Notes under the pieces: model-generated
The model's input: the letters and a program-made list of their open reading frames with translations, nothing else
Databases searched by the model: none
What the model was told of the DNA's origin: nothing
Shown: piece by piece, positions 18,691 through 28,463 of the stretch
Numbering within the stretch: the first letter of the stretch is position 1
Layout: each line of letters begins with the position of its first letter
Made by a program: the position numbers and the translations under genes
Assembly (NCBI GenBank): GCA_937873135.1
Contig: CALMVQ010000003.1
Span: 1 to 64,000 of the forward strand
Direction: 5' to 3'
From: an uncultured Scytonema sp.
GTDB lineage: Bacteria > Cyanobacteriota > Cyanobacteriia > Cyanobacteriales > Nostocaceae
Length of the DNA: 64,000 nucleotides

Positions 18691-19374
18691 TCACTTTTGA
18701 GTCGCCCCAACAGCAACGGGTTCACCGAGAATCTTGGCAAATTGTTCTATATAGAACTCCACAGGATTTGCAACTAGCTTCACAGACTCGCGATCGCGCA
18801 CCGTATTCCACCATTTCTGTAACCGAGGTGTTTCTGTTGGCAGGTTGAACTGACGGAAGTGTTCTAGAACTGGTAAGCGTTCAAACCAAGGGTAGAAGCT
18901 GATATCAACTAAACTCAGCTTATCACCCAAAAAGTAAGAACCATTCCCAGATAGCTTACCTAATCCTTCTTGTTCAATGTATAAAAGAGCTTCTGTAAAC
19001 TCTCTTCTTCCCTGTTTTTGTTCCTCGGTCTGTTTACTGCGCAGAAATTTGTTGAATGCAGGTACAAGACGGGTATTGGCATAGTCTATCCAAATGCGAG
19101 CAATTGCTTTTGCTCCTGGAGAGTAGGGTAACAAAGACGGTTGTGGAAAAACTTCTTCTAAGTATTCATTGATGATGGCAGATTCATAGATTTCGACATC
19201 TCCATGCTTGATTGCAGGAACTTTGCCATAGCGCGAAATCTGTGTAAAATCTGCGGGTTTATTTTGGAGATCTATTTCTGTTGAAGTGAACTCAATGCCT
19301 TTTTCCAGCAAAACAACACGGGTACGCTGAGAAAAGGTAGAAGTTTTAGCGAAGTAAAGATGTACTGTACTCAT
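18691..19374 (-). CDS. glutathione S-transferase family protein
   Basis: 227 residues. The thioredoxin-like N-domain (1-80) contains [16 protein letters not shown], the cis-Pro segment [11 protein letters not shown] and the glutathione-binding [11 protein letters not shown]. The all-alpha C-domain (~90-215) contains the N-capping region [21 protein letters not shown]. The ATG start gives normal family length. GSTs conjugate or dehalogenate electrophiles, and some act in sulfur compound breakdown. An ACCGTATTT motif lies ~200 bp upstream (19582), shared with other genes in the window, so regulation with the organosulfur genes is possible. Confidence 0.92.
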   Translation of the reverse strand: MSTVHLYFAKTSTFSQRTRVVLLEKGIEFTSTEIDLQNKPADFTQISRYGKVPAIKHGDVEIYESAIINEYLEEVFPQPSLLPYSPGAKAIARIWIDYANTRLVPAFNKFLRSKQTEEQKQGRREFTEALLYIEQEGLGKLSGNGSYFLGDKLSLVDISFYPWFERLPVLEHFRQFNLPTETPRLQKWWNTVRDRESVKLVANPVEFYIEQFAKILGEPVAVGATQK

Positions 19375-19911
19375 GAAATTACTCCTTGATAAGTATTACG
19401 AGCACTCGTTTGCGATTTCTACTTTGCACAACAGCGAAGCGATCGCTCTCTATAGTCGGTATCGGACAACACCATCCCAGATTAAAGCCCCATACTGAGT
19501 AACTCGTTTAACCTGTAAGGGACAAATAATCTAATTAGCTGCTATACAAATACAGGCTATAATACTATTTGTCAATCAAAATACCGTATTTTAATTATGA
19601 TTATTGCACAGTGTTGAATGAAAAACAAGCTTTGCCACAAAAAGAATATGTATGTCTAATTATTAGTTTGCCTAAATGATTTATGATATTATGTGATGAT
19701 AAATATATACATGAAAAATAGCATTTAAAGTATATTTTTATTCCATTATTTAGTACAACGTGCTTACGAAACTACCAGATTTTCTGGCTTTTTCCGCTTA
19801 CGAATCAATGAATATTATTTTTATAGGTATATTTAGAAACACAATTTCACTAAGTAGATTAAGGTAATTATTGTTTAAGCAGCTTTAAATGTAAGTGTCT
19901 GGAGAAAGAGC
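19375..19911. other. intergenic region between divergent GST and GFA genes
   Basis: AT-rich, with no open frame of note. It contains a GCGATCGC site near 19440 and the AATACCGTATTTTAATTATG motif at about 19580-19599, preceded by TTGTCAATC. Presumably holds promoters for both flanking genes. Confidence 0.5.
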
Positions 19912-20331
19912 ATGACTGAACTTGTGAGTGGAGGGTGTCTCTGTAGTTATGTGCGATACGAGTACGATGGAGAGATAGGTTCAGCAAATTATTGCCACTG
20001 CCGAGATTGTAGAAAAACAACAGGTAGTGCTTTCAATATTGGGATTTGTCTTCAATCAAGCTCTCTCTGTGTTGTCGCAGGTCGAGTTAAAAGTTACACC
20101 AAAATTGCGGATAGTGGTAACACTATTACTCGCGAATTCTGCCCAGAATGCGGTTCACCACTGTTTACAAGAGCATCTACAAAACCTCAATACATTTGGG
20201 TTAAAGCCGGAAGTTTGGACGAGGCCAAGTGGATTAAACCAATGTATCAAATCTGGACTGATTCAGCAGTACCTTGGGCTTACATCAATACTAAGTTACC
20301 TAGTTTTCACCAGAATCGCAACGTTTTGTAA
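19912..20331 (+). CDS. GFA/CENP-V family protein (glutathione-dependent formaldehyde-activating enzyme-like)
   Basis: 139 residues with the zinc-binding pattern of the family: GGCLC (Cys9, Cys11), YCHCRDCRKTTG (Cys28, 30, 33) and FCPECGSPLF (Cys77, Cys80). Members include Gfa, which binds S-hydroxymethylglutathione, but most bacterial copies are uncharacterised small Zn proteins. It sits divergent from a GST, which fits a thiol-related function. ATG start, full length. Confidence 0.9.
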   Translation: MTELVSGGCLCSYVRYEYDGEIGSANYCHCRDCRKTTGSAFNIGICLQSSSLCVVAGRVKSYTKIADSGNTITREFCPECGSPLFTRASTKPQYIWVKAGSLDEAKWIKPMYQIWTDSAVPWAYINTKLPSFHQNRNVL

Positions 20332-20346
20332 AGCATCAGTCATTAG

Positions 20347-20538
20347 GGGGCTTCAAAAATTGAATTACTGGCTGTGCAAAAATATTTATCTGCATTTTCC
20401 CGCATTCAAATCGCGTAACTTTCGACTTTTCTTTAGTGGACAAACTCTTTCCCTGTCAGGCACTTTCATGACCCAGGTAACGATTTCCAGGTTAATGTAT
20501 AAACTGACAAATTCTGCATTTCTTTGGATTGCGCGACA
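20347..20538 (+). pseudogene. MFS transporter N-terminal fragment
   Basis: About 55 residues resembling the N-terminus of the MFS exporter at 4.05-5.32 kb: FKSRNFRLFFSGQTLSLSG then TFMTQVTISRLMYKLTNSAF. The pattern stops after TM1 and the rest of the transporter is absent. It is a relic between the GFA and methyltransferase genes. Confidence 0.65.
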
Positions 20539-20651
20539 GTTACCGCTTTTGACAAGTTGTATCAAGATGAACAACCCTGCCGCATAGGTGGACGGGGTTT
20601 GTGAATTCCCATCCGCTTTACGAAAAAAGTTTTGATAAGGAATCAATAAAA

Positions 20652-21434
20652 ATGAGTATTTCATTTGATCGTGTTTCTGATATCTACGATGCAACACGTG
20701 GACTACCAGCTAGTATCTCTGTTGCAGTTACGGACACCATCCTCAACCTAACTTCAGCAACACTAGATACCAAGTTCTTTGAAGCCGGTATCGGTACTGG
20801 CAGAATCGCTTTACCCATTGCCCAAAGAGGCTATTCTTATACTGGTGTAGATATTTCAGAAAAGATGCTAGGTGAACTGCAACGAAAATTAGAGGGTATA
20901 TCGCACCAATTCATAACAGTAAAAGCAGATGCTACTTCTCTACCATTTGCAGATAACTCTTTCGATGTGGCACTCACGGTTCATGTGTTTCACCTAATTT
21001 CTAATTGGCAGCAAGCGCTAGCAGAAATTCGTCGAGTTTTAAAGTCTGGAGGTATTTATCTGTACAGTCATGGTTATATGGACAATAACAGTTTTGATTT
21101 TGAGCAAAAATTGCAAGCTATCATGGCTGAGTATGGTTATCCTTTACCCCGTTATGGAGCAATAGAGCAAGAAGTTTTAAACACTTTGGGCGAACAAGGA
21201 GCAACTTTGGAAACAGTTGTAGCAGCTAGATGGCAATCTGAATTGACTGTAGGCAAATTGCTTGAACATCATCAAAACAAGGTTTCTCGCCATACTTGGC
21301 ATCTTCCAGATGACATTTTTGCTCGTGTTATTCAAGATTTACGGGATTGGTCTTTGCAACGCTATGGCTCTCTCAACTATGATTTATCTGGTGAAAGAAT
21401 CTTCAAAATTGTTGTAATACGCAACTGGACTTAA
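20652..21434 (+). CDS. class I SAM-dependent methyltransferase
   Basis: 260 residues from ATG 20652 (MSISFDRVSDIYDATRGLP), preceded by AAGGAA at 9 bases; an earlier in-frame start exists but without a binding site. SAM motif I FFEAGIGTGRIALPIA, motif II YTGVDISEKML, and the post-motif FDVALTVHVFHLISNWQQAL place it in the Methyltransf_11 family. The C-terminal SGERIFKIVVIR is typical. It differs in sequence from the three DPTLFEGAA methyltransferases in this window. Substrate not predictable. Confidence 0.9.
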   Translation: MSISFDRVSDIYDATRGLPASISVAVTDTILNLTSATLDTKFFEAGIGTGRIALPIAQRGYSYTGVDISEKMLGELQRKLEGISHQFITVKADATSLPFADNSFDVALTVHVFHLISNWQQALAEIRRVLKSGGIYLYSHGYMDNNSFDFEQKLQAIMAEYGYPLPRYGAIEQEVLNTLGEQGATLETVVAARWQSELTVGKLLEHHQNKVSRHTWHLPDDIFARVIQDLRDWSLQRYGSLNYDLSGERIFKIVVIRNWT

Positions 21435-22098
21435 TGATATTCCCGTGATAGTGAGATGGCTTAGTATACAGAAAACAAACATGGCCAGCAAGGGATTGAA
21501 AATGTTAAGAAATATTTCGCCAACAGCATCCATTGATACTCACGCCCCAAATTGATCTAGTCCACACTCACTATCCCAGTCCTGCACCTTAGAAAATAGC
21601 CCTCATCCCCATCAAAAATAGACTTGTATTTTCAAAGGGACTGTGGCATACTGATACTTACAATTAATTAACGGTAAGTCGATTGATAAACTGTACTATG
21701 TGAAGTCGATTGATGTCAATACCTGCTAGTCCAATTATTCACACCTATAGCGAACCTCTACGCGGAGTAACAGATGAATGTTGTAGGTAATGGTTGCAAC
21801 ATTCTATTGAGTACGTTGCCAGTACAGAATCAATACTTTTCAGTTAAGGCTTAATCCCCTCCGAAGTTCCGAACGAGCTTCACCCATGAAGGCACACATA
21901 GTTTTCTAACTTGAGCGAACTGGCTTGGGTTGTGGGGATCTCCAATGACTGAACATCACTAACCAAAATGTATTAAATGCACAATTCCTTAGACATTATG
22001 CCACTGGCGCGATGTGCTAAACAATCTTGGTTTCAAGTTGCACCTGAAGAAAGATCGTTTTTACAACAATCAGTTTCTTAATCTATTGGGATAAATTT
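21435..22098. other. non-coding gap
   Basis: No recognisable gene on either strand. An ACGGTAAG element (reverse of the ACCGT motif) is at 21671-21678, ~430 bp before the next gene. Confidence 0.5.
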
Positions 22099-23406
22099 AT
22101 GGCTCTCCTTCCGATAACAGGTAAAGTTAATCGTCAGATTCGCACAATCGGCTTTACTATTGCTGGTTTTACTGCAACTCTGCTTGTGGGCGGGTTCTTA
22201 GTTCAAAGTGCTGATGCATACCGATATCGGACTTCTACAACTGGTGTTGTCTATACAGAAAGCAATACTCCAAGTGAAAATGAGAATACTGTTCTTGGCT
22301 TCCAGCGCGATGCCGATGGCAATCTAACACCGCTACCCACTTCCCCTTTCTCTACTGGGGGTGCGGGCATTACCAATGCAGGCGGGATAACCGTGCAAAA
22401 TGTGATCGCCAACTCCGAACATACCCGGCTTTTTGCTATCAATTCAGGATCGAACACGATCGCTGTCTTTGACATTAATCAAGAAGATGGCAGTCTTTCT
22501 CCAGTGGAGGGGTCTCCATTCCCGAGCGGCGGGGTGAACCCGGTCAGCTTGGGTTTGGCAAAGGATATACTCTATGTGGTTAATAGGAACAAAGACCCTA
22601 AGAATCCATCTCAAGACGCAAGCGGTTCCCTACCAAACTATACTGCCTTCCGCGTTACTCCAAAAGGCAGACTTATTCCCGTTCCCGGGTCTACCGTCTC
22701 AGGTCCCACAGATTCTAGGCCAACCCAAGCCCTGATATCTCAGGACAAACATCTGCTCTTCGGTGTGGACCGAGGGAGTGGCTTACTTCGATCTTTTCAA
22801 ATTCTCAGGGGAGGTCGCCTGCTGGAAAGCCCGAATTCGCCACAACCACTGCCTGCATCTGAATTCTCCCCAGGCACCCCACAGGCATCTGTACTGGGTT
22901 CAGGCAACCCACAAGCAACCGCGCTGGGACTCCAGGTGCATCCCAAACTGCCAATCTTGTATGTCGGCTTCTTTACCATCAATAAATTGGGAGTCTACTC
23001 TTTTGATCCACGAACAGGGAAGCTGACCTTCCTGAAAACTGTACCCAATTCAGGTCAGTTAGTCTGCTGGCTGACTACTAACCGGGCCGGAACCCGTCTC
23101 TACACAAGCAACCCTGGTGATAACAGTATTAGTGTTTACGATATTGCACAAGATCCGACCACACCAGTAGAGATTCAGAACGTGAAACTCCATGGCAGTG
23201 GTGGTAGTGCCGATCTCACTCTCGACCCAACAGAATCGTTTCTGCAAGCGGTCTCTCAGGGGAACTCGCCTAATATAGCCGAGGGTAATGGGCTAGATGT
23301 ACTCAAAGTCAACCCACAAGACGGTACTCTTAGCGAGGTATCTTCCTCACCCTTTCCACTCCCGTCAGTTAATGGTAGTGTTCCGCTAGGGATTGTTGCT
23401 AAGTAG
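22099..23406 (+). CDS. exported lactonase-fold (seven-bladed beta-propeller) protein
   Basis: 435 residues with an N-terminal membrane/signal segment (FTIAGFTATLLVGGFLV) ending near SADA. The rest shows 6-7 repeated blades with the pattern S/T-N-T-I-x-V-F-D plus D-G-x-L-x-P-x-x-x-S-P-F, as in the 6-phosphogluconolactonase-like (PF10282) family: FDINQEDGSLSPVEGSPF, FRVTPKGRLIPVPG, FDPRTGKLTFLKT, LKVNPQDGTLSEVSSSPF. Family members range from true lactonases to surface-exposed uncharacterised propellers; export argues against the cytosolic Pgl role. The DNA is visibly more GC-rich than its neighbours. Function unknown. Confidence 0.85.
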   Translation: MALLPITGKVNRQIRTIGFTIAGFTATLLVGGFLVQSADAYRYRTSTTGVVYTESNTPSENENTVLGFQRDADGNLTPLPTSPFSTGGAGITNAGGITVQNVIANSEHTRLFAINSGSNTIAVFDINQEDGSLSPVEGSPFPSGGVNPVSLGLAKDILYVVNRNKDPKNPSQDASGSLPNYTAFRVTPKGRLIPVPGSTVSGPTDSRPTQALISQDKHLLFGVDRGSGLLRSFQILRGGRLLESPNSPQPLPASEFSPGTPQASVLGSGNPQATALGLQVHPKLPILYVGFFTINKLGVYSFDPRTGKLTFLKTVPNSGQLVCWLTTNRAGTRLYTSNPGDNSISVYDIAQDPTTPVEIQNVKLHGSGGSADLTLDPTESFLQAVSQGNSPNIAEGNGLDVLKVNPQDGTLSEVSSSPFPLPSVNGSVPLGIVAK

Positions 23407-23497
23407 AAAGCAAAGCGTCTGGGCAAGACGGACAACTTTTTTGGGGCGACTCCCTAATAGCCTAATTTATCTCGCAACTATACAACGCCTTCTTTGA

Positions 23498-23932
23498 ATT
23501 GCGATCTTATTGATTCAATCAGTAAAGCATGCTGCTTTAGTAGCATCACTACCAGAGTTTTGGTTCGACTTTATTCATAACTCAACAATGTTGAGTTATC
23601 CTTTCAAAGAAGTTCAACCTGCTAACGATAGACAAACTTTCATTTCTTTTTCCCATCCACCTAGTTCAGAAGAATATTTAATCAAAGTTGAGCAGCTAAT
23701 TGAAAAGTCATCAAATTTTGCTTGTGCAGCTATGGTTGTTTCTGTTTGTTATGACATCATTGGCAATGATCCTCATGGAAGTTGGCATCTGCAAATTTCT
23801 ATTTTCCAAGAAATTGGTCAGATTCTTGCCCAAGCATCTATGCCTCATTGTTTAGTACACGAGGGAGGCTATCTGTTAAATGCTCTAGAAGATTGTGCCT
23901 ATAAATTTGGCTCAGGATTGTTAGGAAAATAG
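23498..23932 (+). pseudogene. histone-deacetylase-like amidohydrolase, 3' fragment
   Basis: The last ~100 residues follow the C-terminal part of the HDAC/AcuC/acetylpolyamine amidohydrolase family: EEYLIKVEQLIEKSSNFA, VSVCYDIIGNDPHGSWHL (corresponding to the GFDTLADDPVG metal-binding Asp region) and CLVHEGGYLLNAL (the EGGY motif). The N-terminal ~200 residues with the catalytic HH pair are missing, and an in-frame stop lies just upstream of the fragment. Only a TTG is available as start. Probably a decayed gene. Confidence 0.5.
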
Positions 23933-24033
23933 GAAGCATCCACTTTGGGAAGAAACATAATTGTTTGGTGCCAGAAACTCTACTATATGTGTTGTCTAAA
24001 AAAGACTATCTGCCAAAAGTGGATGCTCCCGGA
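23931..24033. mobile_element. MITE-like element with ~17-bp terminal inverted repeats
   Basis: Left end GGAAGCATCCACTTTGG and right end CCAAAAGTGGATGCTCCC are near-perfect inverse copies around ~70 bp of non-coding DNA. This is the form of a miniature inverted-repeat derivative of an insertion sequence. The parent IS is not in the window. Confidence 0.55.
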
Positions 24034-24225
24034 AAGTAGGGGTTGCTGACTGACTTTTCCTATTAAGTCTTTCGAGCGAGATCGCTGCCAACTTTCTCAG
24101 CTAATTTTTCATAGGATGTGGAGGTGCGATTCGTTCTTGCGTCAATAAATAGGTATGTCCAGTTTTCTCTTTTACTCCTATCTACGCATATCTTGTTTAC
24201 TTTATTAATGCGTAAGTCATAGATT

Positions 24226-27045
24226 ATGATTAGTCAAGTTTCCGAAAAAAACATGCATTCGATCAGGTGGCTGCTTGCAGTCGGCTGGTTAATGTTAATA
24301 TTTTCATTATTATATGATCCAATTTCACCTTGGTTAACAGATCCTAGTCATCTCATCAGTCCTTTTCATCTTCATCCGGAGAAATACCTTGATCCCACAA
24401 ATTGCGTCAAAGTACAGGGAATATGTCTACCACAACGACCTTATGCTATGGGGGCACGCATCTTCTGGGCAATGATTGTGCCCATTAGTATCATAATTTT
24501 GCTGGTGTTTGGGCATGAATTTTGGCGGCGGATTTGTCCATTATATTTTTTCTCCCAAATACCGCGAGCATTAGGCATCCAACGCCAGCGTAAAATTGTG
24601 AACCCAAAGACGGGTAACATCCGTTACGAATTGGTAAGCGTTGAGAAAAAATCTTGGCTGGGACGTAATTACTTATACCTGCAATTTGGTTTGCTTTACT
24701 TGGGTTTCAATATCCGAATCCTGTTTGTGAATAGCGATCGCCTAACATTGGCTCTTTTCCTGTTATTAACGATCGCGTCCGCTATAACTGTGGGTTTCCT
24801 GTTTAAGGGGAGAAGCTGGTGTCAGTACTTTTGCCCAATGGCACCTGTACAAATATTGTACACAGGTCCACGAGGCTTACTCGGAAGTGATGCTCACCTG
24901 AAATCACCACAGAGCATCACCCAGTCTACCTGTAGGACAGTTGATAGTTCAGGCATTCAAAAGAGTGCTTGTGTGAGTTGTCAATCTCCTTGTATCGACA
25001 TTGATGCAGAGCGCTCTTACTGGGAGGGAATAACCAGACCAGACCAAAAGCTAGTTTTCTACGGTTACTTTGGTCTAATGTTAGGATTCTATTTCTACTA
25101 CTACTCGTACTCTGGCAACTGGGAATACTATTTCTCTGGTGCATGGACTCATGAAGCCGGGCAGTTACAGACACTCTTTAACCCTGGATTTTACATCTTT
25201 GCTCGCCCAATTCCCATCCCCAAGTTAGTTGCATCTCCGCTGACTTTAGCTGTTTTTACTGCGGCTAGCTATTTTAGTTTTGATTTACTAGAAAAAGCTT
25301 ATAAAGCTTATCTGCAACGCCAAAACAAATACATCAACTCAGAACAGGTTCTCCACGTTTTATTTGTCTCATGTACCTTTATATCTTTCAACGTCTTCTT
25401 TTTGTTTGGCGGTCGCCCCAATCTCAACTTACTACCAAACTGGGTGATCCTAATCTTCAATGCGTTGGTTGCACTCTTCAGTGGCACATGGCTATATCAC
25501 AGCCTAGAGCGGAGCAAAGAACGTTATTTCCGCGAAAGTTTAGTCAGTAGTTTGCGTCGGCAGTTAAACAAGCTAGCACTAGACTGGTCAAAGTTGTTGG
25601 AAGGACGTTCACTGCAAGACTTGCTACCAGATGAAGTGTACATTCTCGGAAAGGTACTGCCTAATTTTCACTTTTCAGATAGAGTAAGAGTTTATAAAGG
25701 AGTTTTGCTTGAGACCTTAGAAAAGGGCAATATCCGTTCTGCGGAAAGCTTGTCCGTTCTCAAAGATATGCGTCAGCAATTGAAAGTAACGGACTCAGAG
25801 CATGACTCTATTTTGAGGGAACTTGGGGTGGAAGATGCCAACCTGCTTGATCCACAAGTTCAACTCACCCGCGAAAACAAGTTGCGGCTTGATAGCTATC
25901 AACGTGCTATAGAGTTGCTGCTGTTGAAATCGCTAGAAAATGGTGTATCCCAGACAGAGATCCTCAATGTCAAGCAGAAGGAAATTTTGATATTGAGACA
26001 GGAATATGCCATAACCACAAATGAACATCAGCAGCTCTTAGCGGACATATTTCATCAAGACGGTTCAGTACACAAGACAGCCAAGAGCCTATTAACTCAG
26101 TTACATTCCTTGGCTGTCGGCGAGCAAATGCTGTACGACTTGAAGCCCTTTGAGCAAGCATCTGTTTATATTTTGCTGCAACGCGCTGTGCAGCAGAAGG
26201 AAAAACTCATAATTACTCAGTTACTGAGTATCCTCGAAACGTTGAGAAACTTTCCTGAGGCTTTCAAGATTGCAGGTTCAATCGCCTCTATTGCGCCAAA
26301 TGCGATCACACAAATTCTGCAAAAGGAGCACTCCAGATGGCGAGAGTGTTTAGATCCTAAAATCATCAGTTCATTACAACAAACACAAGATAAGCTCACT
26401 CAGCCTGTGCTATCATCAACACATCTTGGCTCTGTCACTACGACTCGTGAGGCAATAATCGAGCTTCTGCTCGGGCTCTTACAAGATAATGATCCCCTGA
26501 TACAAGCTGCCAGTCTTTATGGCCTGCATGACTTTAATCCTTTGATTGGCTTTCAGCAAGCGAGTCAAGTACTAGATGTTAAACCAAATAAAAATTGGCT
26601 CTTACATAAAACAGCTCAAAGAATTGTCGGTCATCTTCAGCATCACAATCAGCCTGTCTATGTACCGGCTCTGATTGCTCAAGTCAAAGCAATGAAATCT
26701 ACACAACGACTAGTTTTTCAGCAGCTCACAATTCGAGTCGGGCGAGGAGATGAGAACGATATCGTCATTTTGGATGACCGCATTCATCAACAGCACGCTA
26801 TCTTCTATTTGGATGACAAGGGAGTTATTGTTCAAGATTTAGGGAGCAATCAAGGTTTACGCATTGGTCGCGATTATATTCGCAATCAGTACAAGCAACT
26901 GAACCCAGTAGATATTGTTCGCTTTAGCAGTGAAGATGACTTACTCATTCTTGTGCAGTGGAAAATGCAACCCTTGCAAAAAGATAAAATCACGGGATCT
27001 TTAAGAACTTTAGAAGCTGATATCATACATGAACTTCTTACATAA
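24226..27045 (+). CDS. membrane 4Fe-4S (NapH/NosR-like) protein fused to C-terminal FHA domain
   Basis: 939 residues. The N-terminal part (~10-440) has ~8-9 hydrophobic helices with NapH/NosR/RdxA-like ferredoxin cysteines: RRICPLYF (Cys104), SWCQYFCPMAP (Cys199, Cys203), Cys236, and CVSCQSPCID (Cys249, 252, 256). The middle (~440-800) is soluble, helical and without a recognised family. The C-terminus (~825-900) is an FHA phosphopeptide-binding domain: TIRVGRGDENDIVI, RIHQQHAIFYL, VQDLGSNQGLRIG. Known NapH/NosR proteins pass electrons across the membrane to reductases. The FHA part suggests control by Ser/Thr phosphorylation. The ATG start is clean. No obvious redox partner is adjacent; the flavoprotein/ferredoxin operon lies 1.4 kb downstream on the same strand. 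Confidence 0.82.
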   Translation: MISQVSEKNMHSIRWLLAVGWLMLIFSLLYDPISPWLTDPSHLISPFHLHPEKYLDPTNCVKVQGICLPQRPYAMGARIFWAMIVPISIIILLVFGHEFWRRICPLYFFSQIPRALGIQRQRKIVNPKTGNIRYELVSVEKKSWLGRNYLYLQFGLLYLGFNIRILFVNSDRLTLALFLLLTIASAITVGFLFKGRSWCQYFCPMAPVQILYTGPRGLLGSDAHLKSPQSITQSTCRTVDSSGIQKSACVSCQSPCIDIDAERSYWEGITRPDQKLVFYGYFGLMLGFYFYYYSYSGNWEYYFSGAWTHEAGQLQTLFNPGFYIFARPIPIPKLVASPLTLAVFTAASYFSFDLLEKAYKAYLQRQNKYINSEQVLHVLFVSCTFISFNVFFLFGGRPNLNLLPNWVILIFNALVALFSGTWLYHSLERSKERYFRESLVSSLRRQLNKLALDWSKLLEGRSLQDLLPDEVYILGKVLPNFHFSDRVRVYKGVLLETLEKGNIRSAESLSVLKDMRQQLKVTDSEHDSILRELGVEDANLLDPQVQLTRENKLRLDSYQRAIELLLLKSLENGVSQTEILNVKQKEILILRQEYAITTNEHQQLLADIFHQDGSVHKTAKSLLTQLHSLAVGEQMLYDLKPFEQASVYILLQRAVQQKEKLIITQLLSILETLRNFPEAFKIAGSIASIAPNAITQILQKEHSRWRECLDPKIISSLQQTQDKLTQPVLSSTHLGSVTTTREAIIELLLGLLQDNDPLIQAASLYGLHDFNPLIGFQQASQVLDVKPNKNWLLHKTAQRIVGHLQHHNQPVYVPALIAQVKAMKSTQRLVFQQLTIRVGRGDENDIVILDDRIHQQHAIFYLDDKGVIVQDLGSNQGLRIGRDYIRNQYKQLNPVDIVRFSSEDDLLILVQWKMQPLQKDKITGSLRTLEADIIHELLT

Positions 27046-27329
27046 CTAAATTTTCAGGGTGGAACGGTAACATCGGATGCAGGATTAAGTTCAATATCCG
27101 TGAATGAAATTAATAACCAATAACAAGTTTACAAACTGAAAAATCTTAAAAGAAAGGGTTTTCTGTTAGGATCTACTGAAATAAAGTCGATAATTAATGA
27201 TTAATTGTCGATGAACATGTATAAATATTTATGAAATTTTTAACTAAAAAAGTAGTGTAAATTTTCACTATTTATTATGATAATACCATAATATGGAATG
27301 ACAATAGCTGACGAGAAAATCAGGTTTTG

Positions 27330-28196
27330 GTGTAAGAGGGTGTTTGAAAAGTTTTTATGGGTCAAATTTTCTGCTAATCGCCTCACCATAATACGGATCA
27401 TGGCAAGGTAGATAAAGGTTTCCGATGTTTCTGGCAATAACTCATAGTCTCTAACCAATAGCCGACAGCCCATCAGCTTTCTCGTAAGTGCGCTCGACCA
27501 CCCAACGTTTTTTGAGCAACACAAAGCCCTTAGTTTGTTCTGGGCGCAGAACCACCTGCACAATCCACCGGCAAAAGTTCATCACCCATTGCGATTTGAG
27601 GCTCATAATCATTGCCGCCATCTACCCAGATGGTTGTCAAGCGAGATACCTGGTCTTGAGACTGTTGGACCCATTTGAGAACTTGTTTACCCCCTTCACG
27701 CTCACCCACATTGGCTGCTGTAACCAAGACCCGCAAGACTAACCCCAAGGTATCGACCGTCGTAAATCGCTTGCGTACGAGTGATTTTCTTACCTGCATC
27801 AAAGCCCACGGATTGACTCACCATCGCGGCACTTTTCACGCAAAGTCTGCCTGCGAGAGTACTCTCGCAGGCAGACTTTGCGCCAGTTGCGAAAATATGT
27901 GTACACTAGCTTGCCTTGCGGGGAAAATCCCCAGGCAACGCTCGCCATCTAACGCCTTCTACCAAGATATAGAAGATGCCATTGAGGACTTCCCACATAT
28001 CGACTTCACGCTTGCGACCACCCGGTTTGGGTTCACCGAATCAGGTCACTGAGAAATTCATATTGTGCGCGGGTCAGGTTACTGGGGTAAGCTTTACTCA
28101 TGTCGCTTTCTCGGGGAAGTTTATTATCTATACGAGCCCGTAGACACCAGATAGCTTTTTTACAACATAGCCGACTTTTCAAACACCCTCTTACAC
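27330..28196 (-). mobile_element. IS5-family element, degraded
   Basis: Perfect ~23-bp inverted ends (GTGTAAGAGGGTGTTTGAAA and its complement) bound 867 bp. On the minus strand the transposase N-terminus MSKAYPSNLTRAQYEFLSDL starts at ~28100, followed by GGRKREVDMWE, VSQSVGFDAGKK, TVDTLGLVLRVLVTAANVGE and LPETSETFIYLAMIRIMVRRLA. These parts lie in several frames. The centre of the transposase gene (around the first catalytic Asp) is missing, and a 44-bp perfect palindrome sits in its place. Inactive. A second, shorter copy is at 33.1-33.7 kb. Confidence 0.85.
27839..27882. repeat. 44-bp perfect palindrome inside IS remnant
   Basis: Left arm CGCAAAGTCTGCCTGCGAGAG-T and its exact reverse complement meet with no spacer (centre between 27860 and 27861). 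It would extrude as a 22-bp cruciform. A second, smaller hairpin with GGGGAAAATCCCC core follows near 27919-27931. Confidence 0.9.
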
Positions 28197-28463
28197 ATAT
28201 AGTATCTAGCTGCTGTACATAGCAGTCATAAATATTCGTGAGCAACAAACAAGCCTGTAACCATTGAAAAAACCTACCTTTTGGCTCTAATTACTGATAG
28301 GAGTAATTATTTTGCAATACTTAATGTTTGATTAACTAACAATTAGAGTATTATAAGAAAAGAAATTTGCTGTACACATTCAGTAAAAAATTAGCCAATT
28401 TATCGTGGCAGCAGTCAACAGTGGCAAAGTATAAAGTTGACTGCCAAAAAGGAGGACAAAGAA

